In this document: positions 34,776 to 43,691 of the stretch, one piece after another
How positions within the stretch are numbered: position 1 is the stretch's first letter
Layout of the letters: every line of letters begins with the position of its first letter
Assembly (NCBI RefSeq): GCF_003443895.1
Contig: NZ_QQOA01000022.1
Location: 1-64,000, forward strand
Reading direction: 5' to 3'
DNA from: Paraburkholderia phosphatilytica
Lineage (GTDB): Bacteria; Pseudomonadota; Gammaproteobacteria; Burkholderiales; Burkholderiaceae
DNA: 64,000 nucleotides
Made by a program: the position numbers and the translations under genes
Notes under the pieces: model-generated
Database searches by the model: none
What the model was told of the DNA's origin: nothing
The model's input: only the letters and a program-made list of their open reading frames with translations

Positions 34776-36311
34776 ATGAAGCTGTCGACCAAACTGCTCG
34801 TACTCGTCATCGCCGCGTTGCTCGGCGTCGTCGCACTCGCCGCCACCGCGCTGCATACGTTACGCGGCGCGCTCGTCGATTCGCGGCGCGAGGAAGTGGT
34901 GATCCTGCTGGAAAAAGCCGAACATCTGATCGATTCGTATCACCAGCTGGAACTCGCCGGTACGCTCACGCGCGACCAGGCGCAGCAGCAGGCGAAAGCG
35001 GCGCTCGCACAACTGAACGCGAACGCGAAGAGCTACTACTGGGTCACGACGTCGGACGGCATCAATCTCGTGCATCCGAACGCGAAATTCATCGGTACGA
35101 AGGCGAAGGGCAATCGCACCACGACCGGCCTCACCGATAGCGAAGCGTACCGGCAAGGCATGGCGCAGGCGCATTTCGCGCTCGTCGACGTGCTGATCAA
35201 GCGCAGCCCCGACGCGCCGGTCGAACCGAAGCTGCAGGGCGTGGTCGGCGTGCCGTACTGGGACTGGTGGGTCGGCACCGGCTTCTGGTACGACGACATC
35301 AACGCGAGCTTCGCGAAACTGGCGACGATGCTTGGCGCGATCGCACTCGTGATTGGAGTCGTGGTCGCCGCGATCGCGTGGGCGGTGCTGCGCAGCGTGC
35401 GACGCACGCTCGGCGGCGAACCGGCTTACGCAACGCACATTGCGCGGGAAATCGCGAGCGGCAATCTCGCCGTGCAGTTCGACGCGGGCGACAACGCGAG
35501 CGGCAGCCTGCTCGCGGCGCTCGGCGACATGAAGGCGCGCCTCGCCGCGATGATCGCGGAAATCCAGTCGGCGAGCCAGTCGATCGCGCTCGGTTCCGGC
35601 GAGATCGCGCAGGGCAATCTCGACCTGTCGCAGCGCACCGAGGAACAGGCTGCGTCGCTGCAGGAAACCGCGGCGAGCATGGAGCAGATCACCGCGACCG
35701 TGAAGCAGAACGCCGATCACGCGCACAACGCGAACGCGCTCGTCGTCACCGCGAGCGAAGCGACCGGACGCGGCGCAAGCGCGGTGCAGCAGGTGGTCGA
35801 CACGATGCAGCAGATCACCACGGAATCCAGCAAGATCGCCGACATCACGACCGTGATCGAAAGCATCGCATTCCAGACCAATATTCTCGCGCTGAACGCG
35901 GCCGTCGAAGCGGCGCGAGCCGGCGAGGAAGGCCGCGGGTTCGCGGTGGTGGCCGCAGAGGTCCGCTCGCTCGCGCAGCGCAGCGGCGCTGCGGCGAAGG
36001 ACATCAAGGAATTGATCCAGCGCTCGGCCGAACGCGTCGGCGACGGCAACCGGCTCGTCGAAGTCGCGGGCGAACGGATGACCGACATCGAGCGTTCGAT
36101 CCGCCAGGTCGCGGGCATCATGGGCGAAATCGCCGCCGCGTCGGTGGAACAGAGCACCGGCATCGAACAGGTGAGCCGCGCCGTCACGCAGATGGACGAA
36201 GTGACGCAGCAGAACGCGGCGCTCGTCGAAGAAGCGGCGGCCGCGTCGTCGTCGCTGGACGAGCAGGCGCAGCGGCTGCGCTCGGCGGTTTCAGTGTTCC
36301 GGCTTGTCTGA
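34776..36311 (+). CDS. Methyl-accepting chemotaxis protein with single Cache sensor
   Basis: A 511-residue chemoreceptor. TM1 is ~7-25, followed by a periplasmic single-Cache domain (~30-185, with YYWVTTSDGINLVHPN and VPYWDWWVGTGFW, typical of sCache_2), TM2 ~188-212, a HAMP region and a long cytoplasmic hairpin. The hairpin tip (ESIAFQTNILALNAAVEAAR) is intact, so it should couple to CheA/CheW. No NWETF-like pentapeptide ends the protein, so it probably depends on other receptors for efficient methylation. GAAGG six bases before ATG gives the start. Its ligand is unknown; sCache_2 receptors often bind small carboxylates, and proximity to arabonate genes is suggestive only. Confidence 0.9.
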   Translation: MKLSTKLLVLVIAALLGVVALAATALHTLRGALVDSRREEVVILLEKAEHLIDSYHQLELAGTLTRDQAQQQAKAALAQLNANAKSYYWVTTSDGINLVHPNAKFIGTKAKGNRTTTGLTDSEAYRQGMAQAHFALVDVLIKRSPDAPVEPKLQGVVGVPYWDWWVGTGFWYDDINASFAKLATMLGAIALVIGVVVAAIAWAVLRSVRRTLGGEPAYATHIAREIASGNLAVQFDAGDNASGSLLAALGDMKARLAAMIAEIQSASQSIALGSGEIAQGNLDLSQRTEEQAASLQETAASMEQITATVKQNADHAHNANALVVTASEATGRGASAVQQVVDTMQQITTESSKIADITTVIESIAFQTNILALNAAVEAARAGEEGRGFAVVAAEVRSLAQRSGAAAKDIKELIQRSAERVGDGNRLVEVAGERMTDIERSIRQVAGIMGEIAAASVEQSTGIEQVSRAVTQMDEVTQQNAALVEEAAAASSSLDEQAQRLRSAVSVFRLV

Positions 36312-36380
36312 AGAAGCGGCGGCGCGGACGCGAAACGGCGCGACGTAGCAACCGCTCGAAGCACAGCGCCCGCGCCACCC

Positions 36381-38306
36381 TCAGGAGAGCGCCGCCCTTC
36401 CCGGCAGCCGCACCGGCACGCGCACCTTGATCACGGTGCCGTTGCCGCGCGCGCTGCCGACGACGATCTCGCCGCCCAGCATCATCACGCGTTCCTTCAT
36501 GCCGGCGAGTCCGAACGAATTGCGCCGGATCGCGTCGGGATCGAAGCCGCGGCCGTCGTCGCGCACTTCGAGCACGCAGTCGTCGCCGCTCTGGCGCAGT
36601 TCCACTGCCACTTCATGCGCGCCCGCATGCCGCGCGACATTGGTAAGCGCTTCCTGAACGATGCGAAAGAGCGCGATGGCGCGGTCCTCGTCGAGCTCGA
36701 TGCCGTCCGGCGGCACGTGCAGGCGGCACACCGCGCCGCTGTCGCGCGAAAATTCGTCGGCGAGCCATTCGAGCGCGGCGACGATGCCCGCATCGATCGC
36801 AGTGGGCCGCAACGAAGTCACGACGTCGCGCACCACCTGAATGGTCCGGTCCGTCACCGACAGCATTTTCTGCACGTGTTCGATCAGCTCCGGGTTGTCG
36901 CGCGCGAACACGATGCGCAGCGTCGACACGCCCATGCGCAGCGCGGTGAGCTGCTGGCCAAGCTCGTCGTGCATCTCGCGCGCAATGCGCTTGCGTTCCT
37001 CTTCGCGCGCCGTCTCGCGCCGCGACGTCAGCTCGCGCAGCATCTCGTACGATTCGCGCAGCCGATACTCCGCTTCCTTGCGCTCCGAGATATCGCGCCA
37101 GACCGTCAGCACGCTCTGGATCGAACCGTCGGCGCTGAATTCCGGCACCGCGTGCACGTACCAGCAGCGCTCCTTGAAGCCGTCGTCCCAGCTCAGCTCG
37201 AACTTGGTCGGCGCACCGGTTCGCATCACGTCGCGCAGCAGGATCTTGAGCTGTGCGGCCACCTGCGGCGCGCCGCGCCGGTCGCCCGCCGGCTTGCCGA
37301 TCATCTCGTCGGCGCTCATGCGCGTGATCCGTTCGAACTCCGGATTGACGTAGGTCCGCGTGCACGCCAGGTCGTAGCGGATGATCGGGTCCGGCGCGTT
37401 CTCCGCCAGCGTGCGGAACGCGCGCTCGCTGTCGCGCAGCGCCTGCTCGGCCAGCCGCAGCGGTGTGATGTCGCGCGCGACGCCGAGCACGCTGACCACG
37501 CGCCCTTCAGGATCCTTCTCCGGAATGTGCCGGACCTCGAACACGCGCTCGCCGTCCACCGTCATCCAGCGCACTTCCTCGCCGTTCGGTTCGCCCTCCG
37601 CGAACGCGCGCCGGATGCCTTCCTCGAGCAGCAGGTTCTTGCCGATGTCGTCCGATGGCGAGATCTCGCTCGGCCGCCTGCCGATGAACGCTTGCCACGG
37701 CGCGCCGATCACGCGCATCACGGCGGGATTCACGTAGGTGAAGCGGCAGTCGCGGTCGAAGCGGCAGATGAAGTCGGGGAAGTTTTCGGCGAGCGTGCGG
37801 AACAGCTGTTCGCTGCGCTTCAGTTCGTCGATGTCGCGGTAGATTGCCAGCACGCTCGCGACGCGGCCGTCGGCGCCGAACTCCGGCACCACGCGCAGAT
37901 GGCCCCAGCGCAGACGTCCGCCCGCATCGACGAGCGCCATTTCCTCGATCGCCTGGGTGCCGGTCTGCGCGACCGAGCGCAGCAGGTCCATGTACGCGGA
38001 CACGTCGACGAAATACGACAGTTCGGCGGGCGTCTTGCCGAGCAGTTCGTCCGCCGTGCACTCCATCAGCGACAGCAGCGCGGGGTTCGCGAAAATGCGG
38101 CGGAAGTTCAGATCGTAGCGGGCGATGTAGTCCGGCGAATGTTCGACGACCGCGCGAAACGCCTGCTCGCTCGCGTGCGGCCGCGGCGGGTCGCGTTCGG
38201 CGGCCGCATGCCGCAGCGCGTCGAGCTCCCGCTCCAGCGCCTCGATCCGTCGTTCGAGCGCTTGCCGGGTGGTGCTAGCCATCTCGTCACGCTCGAACGC
38301 GCTCAT
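36381..38306 (-). CDS. Soluble PAS-domain sensor histidine kinase (HisKA_3/NarX-like)
   Basis: A 641-residue kinase without membrane segments. A coiled coil (~10-40) is followed by three PAS domains (~50-165, ~170-290, ~295-415; each with a YxNP element such as TYVNPAVMRVIG), then a HisKA_3 dimerisation helix with the phospho-acceptor His in AREMHDELGQQL (~446) and a HATPase domain (QEALTNVARHAGA and DDGRGF). HisKA_3 kinases normally pair with LuxR/NarL-type response regulators; none is adjacent. The start at 38306 has GGCGGA upstream; ATG 38282 is an alternative. Confidence 0.88.
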   Translation of the reverse strand: MSAFERDEMASTTRQALERRIEALERELDALRHAAAERDPPRPHASEQAFRAVVEHSPDYIARYDLNFRRIFANPALLSLMECTADELLGKTPAELSYFVDVSAYMDLLRSVAQTGTQAIEEMALVDAGGRLRWGHLRVVPEFGADGRVASVLAIYRDIDELKRSEQLFRTLAENFPDFICRFDRDCRFTYVNPAVMRVIGAPWQAFIGRRPSEISPSDDIGKNLLLEEGIRRAFAEGEPNGEEVRWMTVDGERVFEVRHIPEKDPEGRVVSVLGVARDITPLRLAEQALRDSERAFRTLAENAPDPIIRYDLACTRTYVNPEFERITRMSADEMIGKPAGDRRGAPQVAAQLKILLRDVMRTGAPTKFELSWDDGFKERCWYVHAVPEFSADGSIQSVLTVWRDISERKEAEYRLRESYEMLRELTSRRETAREEERKRIAREMHDELGQQLTALRMGVSTLRIVFARDNPELIEHVQKMLSVTDRTIQVVRDVVTSLRPTAIDAGIVAALEWLADEFSRDSGAVCRLHVPPDGIELDEDRAIALFRIVQEALTNVARHAGAHEVAVELRQSGDDCVLEVRDDGRGFDPDAIRRNSFGLAGMKERVMMLGGEIVVGSARGNGTVIKVRVPVRLPGRAALS

Positions 38307-38787
38307 GTTCCGCCTGTCGTGATGCCGGGACGGCGCTTGCGCGCCTGCATCGAATCCCGCCGGTACCGGCGGATTTCCTGACGCATCGCGCGGCGCGCTG
38401 CGCCCCGAAATGCTCGGCCAAGTGTAAGCGGAATGCCGTGTCATGTCTGCCCGGGACCGACCCGCGGACAGCGCGCGTCATGCGCCGCGACCGACGCCGT
38501 GCGGCGAGCGACGCCAGCTGCGGCGGTGCTCCGCGCGCTTCGTGCTGCGAATCATCGGTTTGCTTCAGGCAAGCATCGTGCAAGATGCTGTATGAATCGC
38601 GGGCCCAACTTCAGGAAATCCTGACCTCTGACAGTTTCGAATCCTGACGACCTGCATCGAGCCTGCAACAGGCCGACAGTAGACCGACAGCAAGCCATCC
38701 GATCGCGGACGGCAACCGGCAACACCCGCCTGACCGTGGCATAGTGGGCGCCCGGGCCGATCGCGGCCAGGCCACCTTGGAGCAGAG
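38307..38787. other. 481-bp divergent intergenic region
   Basis: It separates the kinase start from the small protein at 38788. AATCCTGAC occurs twice near 38613-38650 and CCGACAG twice near 38675-38690. No gene or RNA is recognised. Confidence 0.45.
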
Positions 38788-39021
38788 ATGACAGACGAAG
38801 AGGCACGCGCGGAAGAAGCGCGCGCGATGGAACGCGTGCTCGACGCGACGAAGCGGGTCCAGACGGCGTTCACGTCGCTGCAGTCGCAGTTTCCGCCGGA
38901 GGGCGCCGGCAAGCCGTCGCAGTTCGCGCTGACGACCTTCGACGCCGCGCTGCAGGAGCTCGAAGACGCGCAGGCCGCGTTCGACGAAATGCTCGGCGAT
39001 CTGCTCGACGGCAACCGTTGA
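38788..39021 (+). CDS. Small acidic helical protein, unknown function
   Basis: A 77-residue, strongly acidic, probably all-helical protein (two amphipathic helices around ~5-30 and ~50-72, joined by a QFPPEGAGKPSQF turn). GGAG precedes the ATG at good spacing, and codon use resembles the neighbours, which supports a real gene. I do not recognise the family; it appears monocistronic. Confidence 0.65.
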   Translation: MTDEEARAEEARAMERVLDATKRVQTAFTSLQSQFPPEGAGKPSQFALTTFDAALQELEDAQAAFDEMLGDLLDGNR

Positions 39022-39177
39022 GCGTGTTACCGGAAGGCGAGCTGCGCGCTCGTGGCGGAAGGCGCTGCGCCGCTCGCGGCGAATGCCGCGTGGCCGCGAG
39101 CGCATCGCTGGCGCTCGCGTTTCGCCGCGCGGCTCGTGGGCGCCGCGCGCGCTAGACCGTTAGTTGCTGTTTCCAGG

Positions 39178-39228
39178 AAAAAATTCGCTTGCCGCCTGGC
39201 CCGCGATTCAGCGAGCCAGGCGGCAAGC
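39178..39228 (-). terminator. Intrinsic terminator of the FAD oxidase transcript
   Basis: A perfect 14-bp stem (GCTTGCCGCCTGGC with GCCAGGCGGCAAGC) encloses a 14-nt loop and on the minus strand is followed shortly by a run of T. It lies 29 bp beyond the oxidase stop. Confidence 0.92.
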
Positions 39229-39256
39229 CACGTCGCGCAACGTCATGACCGCCGCG

Positions 39257-40747
39257 TCAAAGCACCTTGCCCGGATTCAGCATGCCGGACGGATCGAGCG
39301 CCGTCTTTATCCGGCGCATCAGGTCGATCTCCGCCGCGCTGCGCGAGTGGCCGAGCCAGGGCCGCTTCAGTTGCCCGATCCCGTGCTCCGCGGAAATCGA
39401 TCCGCCCAGTTCGCGCACCATGCCGTACACCACAGCGTCCACTGCTGCTTCGCCGTGTGCCGGCAGATCCGCGAGCGATACGCCCAGGTGCACGTTGCTG
39501 TCGCCGATATGGCCGAAGAACAGGCTCACCGCGTGCGGCCAGCGTTGCGCGAGCGCGGCGCGGCAGCGCTCGGCGAACACGCCGATCTGCCCCACCGGCA
39601 GACTCACGTCGAAGTTGATCAGATGCGGTAGCGTATCGATCGCGAGACCTTCGCGCAGCGTCCACATGTTGGCGGCCTGGCGTGCCGAGGTAGCGAGCGC
39701 CGCATCGTCGATCAGACCGTCCTCGAGACAACCGGCGAGGCAGGCCTCGAGCGCGGCCTGCGCGTCCGCCGCGCCGTGCGCGTCACCTTGCGCTGAAACC
39801 TTCGCGCCGGCAGCAAACGCACACTCGACCAGCACGACGAAGCCGTCGTCGGCCGCGAGCGGCGCCGTCACGCCGGGCGTGTGCGCGGTGACGAACCCGT
39901 AGAACTCCGGCCACATCGCCTCGAAGCTCACGACCGACGGCAACCCCGCGCGGACCCGGTCCCACAGCTTCACGACGGCGTCGTAACTGGCCGCGCGGCA
40001 CAGCGCGGTCGCCGGCGCCGCGAGCTTCGGATGCAGCCGGAGCACCGCGCGCGTGATCACGCCGAGCGTGCCTTCGCTGCCGATGAACAGCTGCTTCCAG
40101 TCGTAGCCGGCGTTGTTCTTCAGCATCCGGTTCAGCGACGTGACGACCGTGCCGTCCGCCAGCACGGCCTCGAGACCGAGCACCTGCTCGCGCATCAGTC
40201 CGTAGCGGATCGCGCGGGTACCGCCGGCGTTCGTCGCGATGTTGCCGCCGATCTGGCACGAGCCGCGCGCGCCCAGATCGACGCCGAGCGCGAAGCCCGC
40301 GGCGTCGGCCGCTTCCTGCGCCGTTTGCAGCGGGGTGCCGGCGCGCACGGTCATGGTGGCGGCCGCGGGGTCGATCTCCTCGATGCCGGCGAAACGCTCC
40401 ATCGACAGCACGACCTCCCCGCCGCGCGCAACGCCGCCGCGCGCGAGCCCGGTGCGGCCACCCTGCGGCACGACGGGCTGCGCGAGCCGCGCGCAAAGCG
40501 CGAGCGTGCGCGACACGTCGTCCACCGTACGCGGCCGCACCAGCGCACGCGGGCGCACCCCCGGCGCTTCGTTCCACGCCGTGTAGTGGCGCGCGTCGAT
40601 CGCGTCGCCGACGCTCACGAGGTCGTCGCCCAGTTCGCGTTGCAACGCCGCCGCCACCATCGCGTCGCGCTCCGGCGGGCCGGCTCCGTCAGGTTGCTGC
40701 GTGCCGGAAGCTGGCTGGCCGTGCGCCGCCGTCGGTTCCTGCTCCAT
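39257..40747 (-). CDS. FAD-binding oxidoreductase (GlcD / D-2-hydroxyacid dehydrogenase type)
   Basis: A 496-residue protein with an FAD_binding_4 domain (~55-235; VVPQGGRTGLARGG, GARGSCQIGGNIATNAGG and GSEGTLGVIT) and an FAD-oxidase C domain (FFGHIGDSNVHLG, ISAEHGIGQLKRPWL, LDPSGMLNPGKVL). This is the family of D-lactate, glycolate and D-2-hydroxyglutarate dehydrogenases; the substrate is a D-2-hydroxyacid by analogy but cannot be named. It starts 11 nt after the amino-acid-type binding protein gene, so the two are co-transcribed, and a strong terminator follows. Confidence 0.88.
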   Translation of the reverse strand: MEQEPTAAHGQPASGTQQPDGAGPPERDAMVAAALQRELGDDLVSVGDAIDARHYTAWNEAPGVRPRALVRPRTVDDVSRTLALCARLAQPVVPQGGRTGLARGGVARGGEVVLSMERFAGIEEIDPAAATMTVRAGTPLQTAQEAADAAGFALGVDLGARGSCQIGGNIATNAGGTRAIRYGLMREQVLGLEAVLADGTVVTSLNRMLKNNAGYDWKQLFIGSEGTLGVITRAVLRLHPKLAAPATALCRAASYDAVVKLWDRVRAGLPSVVSFEAMWPEFYGFVTAHTPGVTAPLAADDGFVVLVECAFAAGAKVSAQGDAHGAADAQAALEACLAGCLEDGLIDDAALATSARQAANMWTLREGLAIDTLPHLINFDVSLPVGQIGVFAERCRAALAQRWPHAVSLFFGHIGDSNVHLGVSLADLPAHGEAAVDAVVYGMVRELGGSISAEHGIGQLKRPWLGHSRSAAEIDLMRRIKTALDPSGMLNPGKVL

Positions 40748-40758
40748 CGCGCGCGCCG

Positions 40759-41538
40759 TCAATGCGCGGAAATATCGATGTCGCCGAAATACTTCTTGCC
40801 GAGCGTCGTCACCGTGCCGTCGGCCTTCACTTTCGCGATCGCGTCGTCGAGCTGTTTGCGCAGCGCGGCGTCGTTCTTGCGCACGCCGAACGCGATGCCG
40901 CTGCCGAGGATCTTGTCGTCGCGCACCGGCTGGCCGACGAACGCGTAGTCCTTGCCGTCCGGTTTCGTGAGAAAGCCCGACTGCCCCGCGGGCGCGAGCA
41001 CGAGCGTGCCGTCCAGCCGGCCCGCGACGAGATCCGCGTACGCCTGGTTCTGGTCCTGGTAAGCCTCGATGTCGACGCCCGCCGGCTGCCAGTGCGCCTT
41101 CGCGTAGGTCTCCTGAATCGAGCCCTGCAGCACGCCGATGCGTTTGCCCTTCAGCGACTGCGGCGTCGCGTCGAGCCCGCTGTCGCGCTTCGCGATCAGC
41201 CGGGTCGGCACGCGGTAGATCACGGTCGTGAAGTCGATCGCCTGGCGGCGCTTGTCGGTCGCGTTCATCGCCGAGTTGATCGCGTCGAACTTGCGCGCCT
41301 GCAGCGCGGGAATCAGCCCGTCGAACGAGGTCTCGACCCAGCTGCACGTCAGATGCGCCGCCGCGCAGACCGCGTTGCCGATATCGATGTCGATGCCCTG
41401 CAGGCTGCCGTCGGCGGCCTTCGATTCGAACGGCGGGTATTGCGCTTCGAGCCCGAAGCGCAGCGACGTGGCGTCGGCAAGCGCGGCCGTCGAAGCCAGC
41501 GCGAACGCGAGTCCGAACAGCACCTTGAGTCGTGTCAT
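40759..41538 (-). CDS. Amino-acid-type ABC substrate-binding protein (SBP_bac_3)
   Basis: A 259-residue periplasmic binding protein with a Sec signal (KVLFGLAFALASTAALA) and the family-3 layout: LRFGLEAQYPPFESKAADGSLQG, DIDIGNAVC, and the GKRIGVLQGS and TVTTLGKKYFGD elements. It is closest in style to arginine/lysine/ornithine/histidine binders. No permease or ATPase gene adjoins, so it must use a transporter encoded elsewhere or act as a receptor. It leads the two-gene unit with the FAD oxidase. Confidence 0.9.
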   Translation of the reverse strand: MTRLKVLFGLAFALASTAALADATSLRFGLEAQYPPFESKAADGSLQGIDIDIGNAVCAAAHLTCSWVETSFDGLIPALQARKFDAINSAMNATDKRRQAIDFTTVIYRVPTRLIAKRDSGLDATPQSLKGKRIGVLQGSIQETYAKAHWQPAGVDIEAYQDQNQAYADLVAGRLDGTLVLAPAGQSGFLTKPDGKDYAFVGQPVRDDKILGSGIAFGVRKNDAALRKQLDDAIAKVKADGTVTTLGKKYFGDIDISAH

Positions 41539-42025
41539 CGTGGATCTCCTTTCCCTCTGTGTAATGTCGTTTTCCCTACTGCCGCATCGGTGCCCGCAAG
41601 CCGGGCGTCAGCGGCTCCGACCCGGATGGACCGGCGCCATGCGGGCGTCGCATGCGGGCGCTCAGTCCGGATACCGTCATTGGGCCCCACCATAAAGGCA
41701 GCCACAATCGAAACTTCGTCATGGGCGACATGCGCTCACGTCATACGTTCAAGCGGTCATCGCGTGCAACGTTGGCGCCGCAAGCTCGCATGCAAAACGC
41801 AAAACCTGACCGGCTCGAAAGCTCCGGGCGTTACAATGGCCGACGCGTTTGCCGCACCGCGTGAGGCCGATGCTGCCTATGCAATCGATGCGCACGCTTC
41901 GATTGCATGCGTCCCGACAGTATCGCCGCGCGCTGCCGATAACCATGGTGTGGCCGTGTCGTCGAGGTCCGCGCGGCAACGCTCATCATCCCGCTGGAGA
42001 AGGAGTCTATCGAGGTGTCGTACAC
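41539..42025. other. 487-bp divergent intergenic region
   Basis: It holds the promoters of the binding-protein gene (left) and the diguanylate cyclase gene (right). The only clear structure is the inverted repeat at 41879-41908, listed separately. Confidence 0.55.
41879..41908. promoter_or_regulatory. Perfect 10-bp inverted repeat upstream of the diguanylate cyclase gene
   Basis: ATGCAATCGA and TCGATTGCAT flank a 10-bp spacer, so half-sites are 20 bp (two helical turns) centre to centre. This is operator-like geometry, 117 bp before the GTG start. Confidence 0.55.
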
Positions 42026-43462
42026 GTGACGGACAACAGCCTCATCAGCCTCACTGCGACGCGGCGGCATCGCCTTTTTGCGAACTTCGTGATGGCGGCG
42101 CTGCTCGGGTCCGCGCTCGCGCTGCTCCCGTTCGCGCGGCTGCCGATGCCGCACATGGAGGCGTTCGTGCCGATGCACGCCACCGCCGTGTTCGCCACCG
42201 AAGCGCTGACCGCCTACCTGTTGTGGACGCAGTTCGTGCTGCGCCGCGACCCGTACCTCGCGGCATTGTCCGGCGCATACGCGTTCACCGCGGCGAACGT
42301 CACGCTCCAGCTGCTCGTGTTCCCGGGCGTGTTCGCACCGGAGGGCCTGTTCGGCGCCGGCGCCCAGTCGGCCGTGTGGCTATGGGTGACCTGGCATGTC
42401 GGCACCCCGCTGCTGCTGACGCTGGCGGTGGCGGTGCGCGCGCGGCACCCGGGTCCCGTGTCCGTCGCGCGCGGCGCGTCGCTCGTCGCACTGCCGCTGG
42501 TTCTCACGCTCGTTTCGCTCGCGGTCGTCACGCAACGGGCCAGCGCGCTGCCCGCGCTGCTCGCCGGCGATGGGTTCGCGCGCACGCATCCCGCGGGCAT
42601 CGGCGTCGCGATCGGCCTGCTCGGCTGCGGCGCATGGCTTGCGCTCGTCGTCGTGACGCGGCTGCGCACGCTGCTCGATCTGTGGTTGTCCGTAGCGCTC
42701 TGCGCGGGCGTCGCCGACGTGTGTCTGTCGCTCACGGGCGGCGGGCGCTTCTCGGTGGGCTGGTACGGCGCGCGGGTGTACGCGCTGGTCGGCTCCGGCA
42801 CCGTGCTCGCGGTGCTGATCTGGAAAGTGAGCCGCATGTACGCGGCGCTGGAAGAAGCCAACGCGAAGCTGCACGAATACGCGATGCTCGATGGCCTGAC
42901 CGGCATCTTCAACCGCCGCTATTTCGACGAACGCTATCCCGCCGAGCTCGCGCGCGCGGCGCAGGACCGCCGGCCGCTGTCGCTGCTGCTGATCGACGTC
43001 GACCGCTTCAAGCACTACAACGATCAGTGGGGACACCTGCGCGGCGACGAATGTCTGACGAGCGTCGCGCGCACCTTGAAAGACGCGCTGCTGCGTCCAC
43101 AGGATTTCGTTGCGCGCTACGGCGGCGAAGAGTTCGTGGTGGTGCTGCCCGACTGCGACGAAGTCGCGGCGCTGAATACCGGTGAGGCGCTGCGCACCGC
43201 GGTCGAACTGCTGGTGCTCGCGCCGGCCTCGGCGCCGAACAGCCATATCACCGTATCGATCGGCGCCGCGACGCTGGCGGCGGGGAACCCGTCGGATGCG
43301 GACCGCCTGCTGGCCGCCGCGGATGCCGCGCTCTACCGCGCGAAGGCCGCGGGTCGCAACTGCGTGAGTGGCACGGCGCGATCCGATACATCCGCCGCCC
43401 CCCGCACCGTTGACGACGACGCGCGCTACCCGGCGTCCGGCGGCGCGGCGAGTCTGCTGTAA
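42026..43462 (+). CDS. Membrane-bound diguanylate cyclase (GGDEF)
   Basis: A 478-residue protein. The N-terminal ~280 residues have about eight hydrophobic segments (a MASE-like membrane sensor I cannot assign further). A short coiled coil (YAALEEANAKLHEYA) leads into a GGDEF domain (DGLTGIFNRRYFDE; active site YGGEEF). The inhibitory I-site RPQD sits five residues before GGEEF, so both catalysis and c-di-GMP feedback should work. GTG 42026 is chosen because GAGGTG lies eight bases upstream. A Ser/Thr/Ala-rich tail follows the domain. Confidence 0.9.
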   Translation: MTDNSLISLTATRRHRLFANFVMAALLGSALALLPFARLPMPHMEAFVPMHATAVFATEALTAYLLWTQFVLRRDPYLAALSGAYAFTAANVTLQLLVFPGVFAPEGLFGAGAQSAVWLWVTWHVGTPLLLTLAVAVRARHPGPVSVARGASLVALPLVLTLVSLAVVTQRASALPALLAGDGFARTHPAGIGVAIGLLGCGAWLALVVVTRLRTLLDLWLSVALCAGVADVCLSLTGGGRFSVGWYGARVYALVGSGTVLAVLIWKVSRMYAALEEANAKLHEYAMLDGLTGIFNRRYFDERYPAELARAAQDRRPLSLLLIDVDRFKHYNDQWGHLRGDECLTSVARTLKDALLRPQDFVARYGGEEFVVVLPDCDEVAALNTGEALRTAVELLVLAPASAPNSHITVSIGAATLAAGNPSDADRLLAAADAALYRAKAAGRNCVSGTARSDTSAAPRTVDDDARYPASGGAASLL

Positions 43463-43467
43463 GGGCG

Positions 43468-43691
43468 TCGACGCACTCGGCTTCAACGCGTCGCCATCAA
43501 TGCGGAGGCTTCAACGCGCCCGCTTCGATACGCGTCGTTCAATCCACCACCTTCAATGCGCCGCTCTCAACGCGCGACATTCAACGCGCCACGCTCAATG
43601 CGACACTCTCAGCGCGCGGCGCTCAATCGCCACGCTCAGTGCGACATCCTCAATGCGCGCAACTCAACCCGCCACGCTCAATGCGCCGCCG
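43468..43691. repeat. 14-bp degenerate tandem repeat (about 15 units)
   Basis: TCA-starting units of consensus TCAAYGCGCCRCNC begin at 43483, 43497, 43511, 43525, 43539, 43553, 43567, 43581, 43595, 43609, 43623, 43636, 43650, 43664 and 43678. The period is 14 bp with one 13-bp unit. The array fills the gap between two convergent genes, and the TCA of the last unit is the stop codon (TGA on the minus strand) of the NodT gene. Confidence 0.9.

Noticed and set aside
43468..43691. CRISPR array
   Set aside because: The 14-bp units are contiguous and degenerate, with no spacers and no cas genes.
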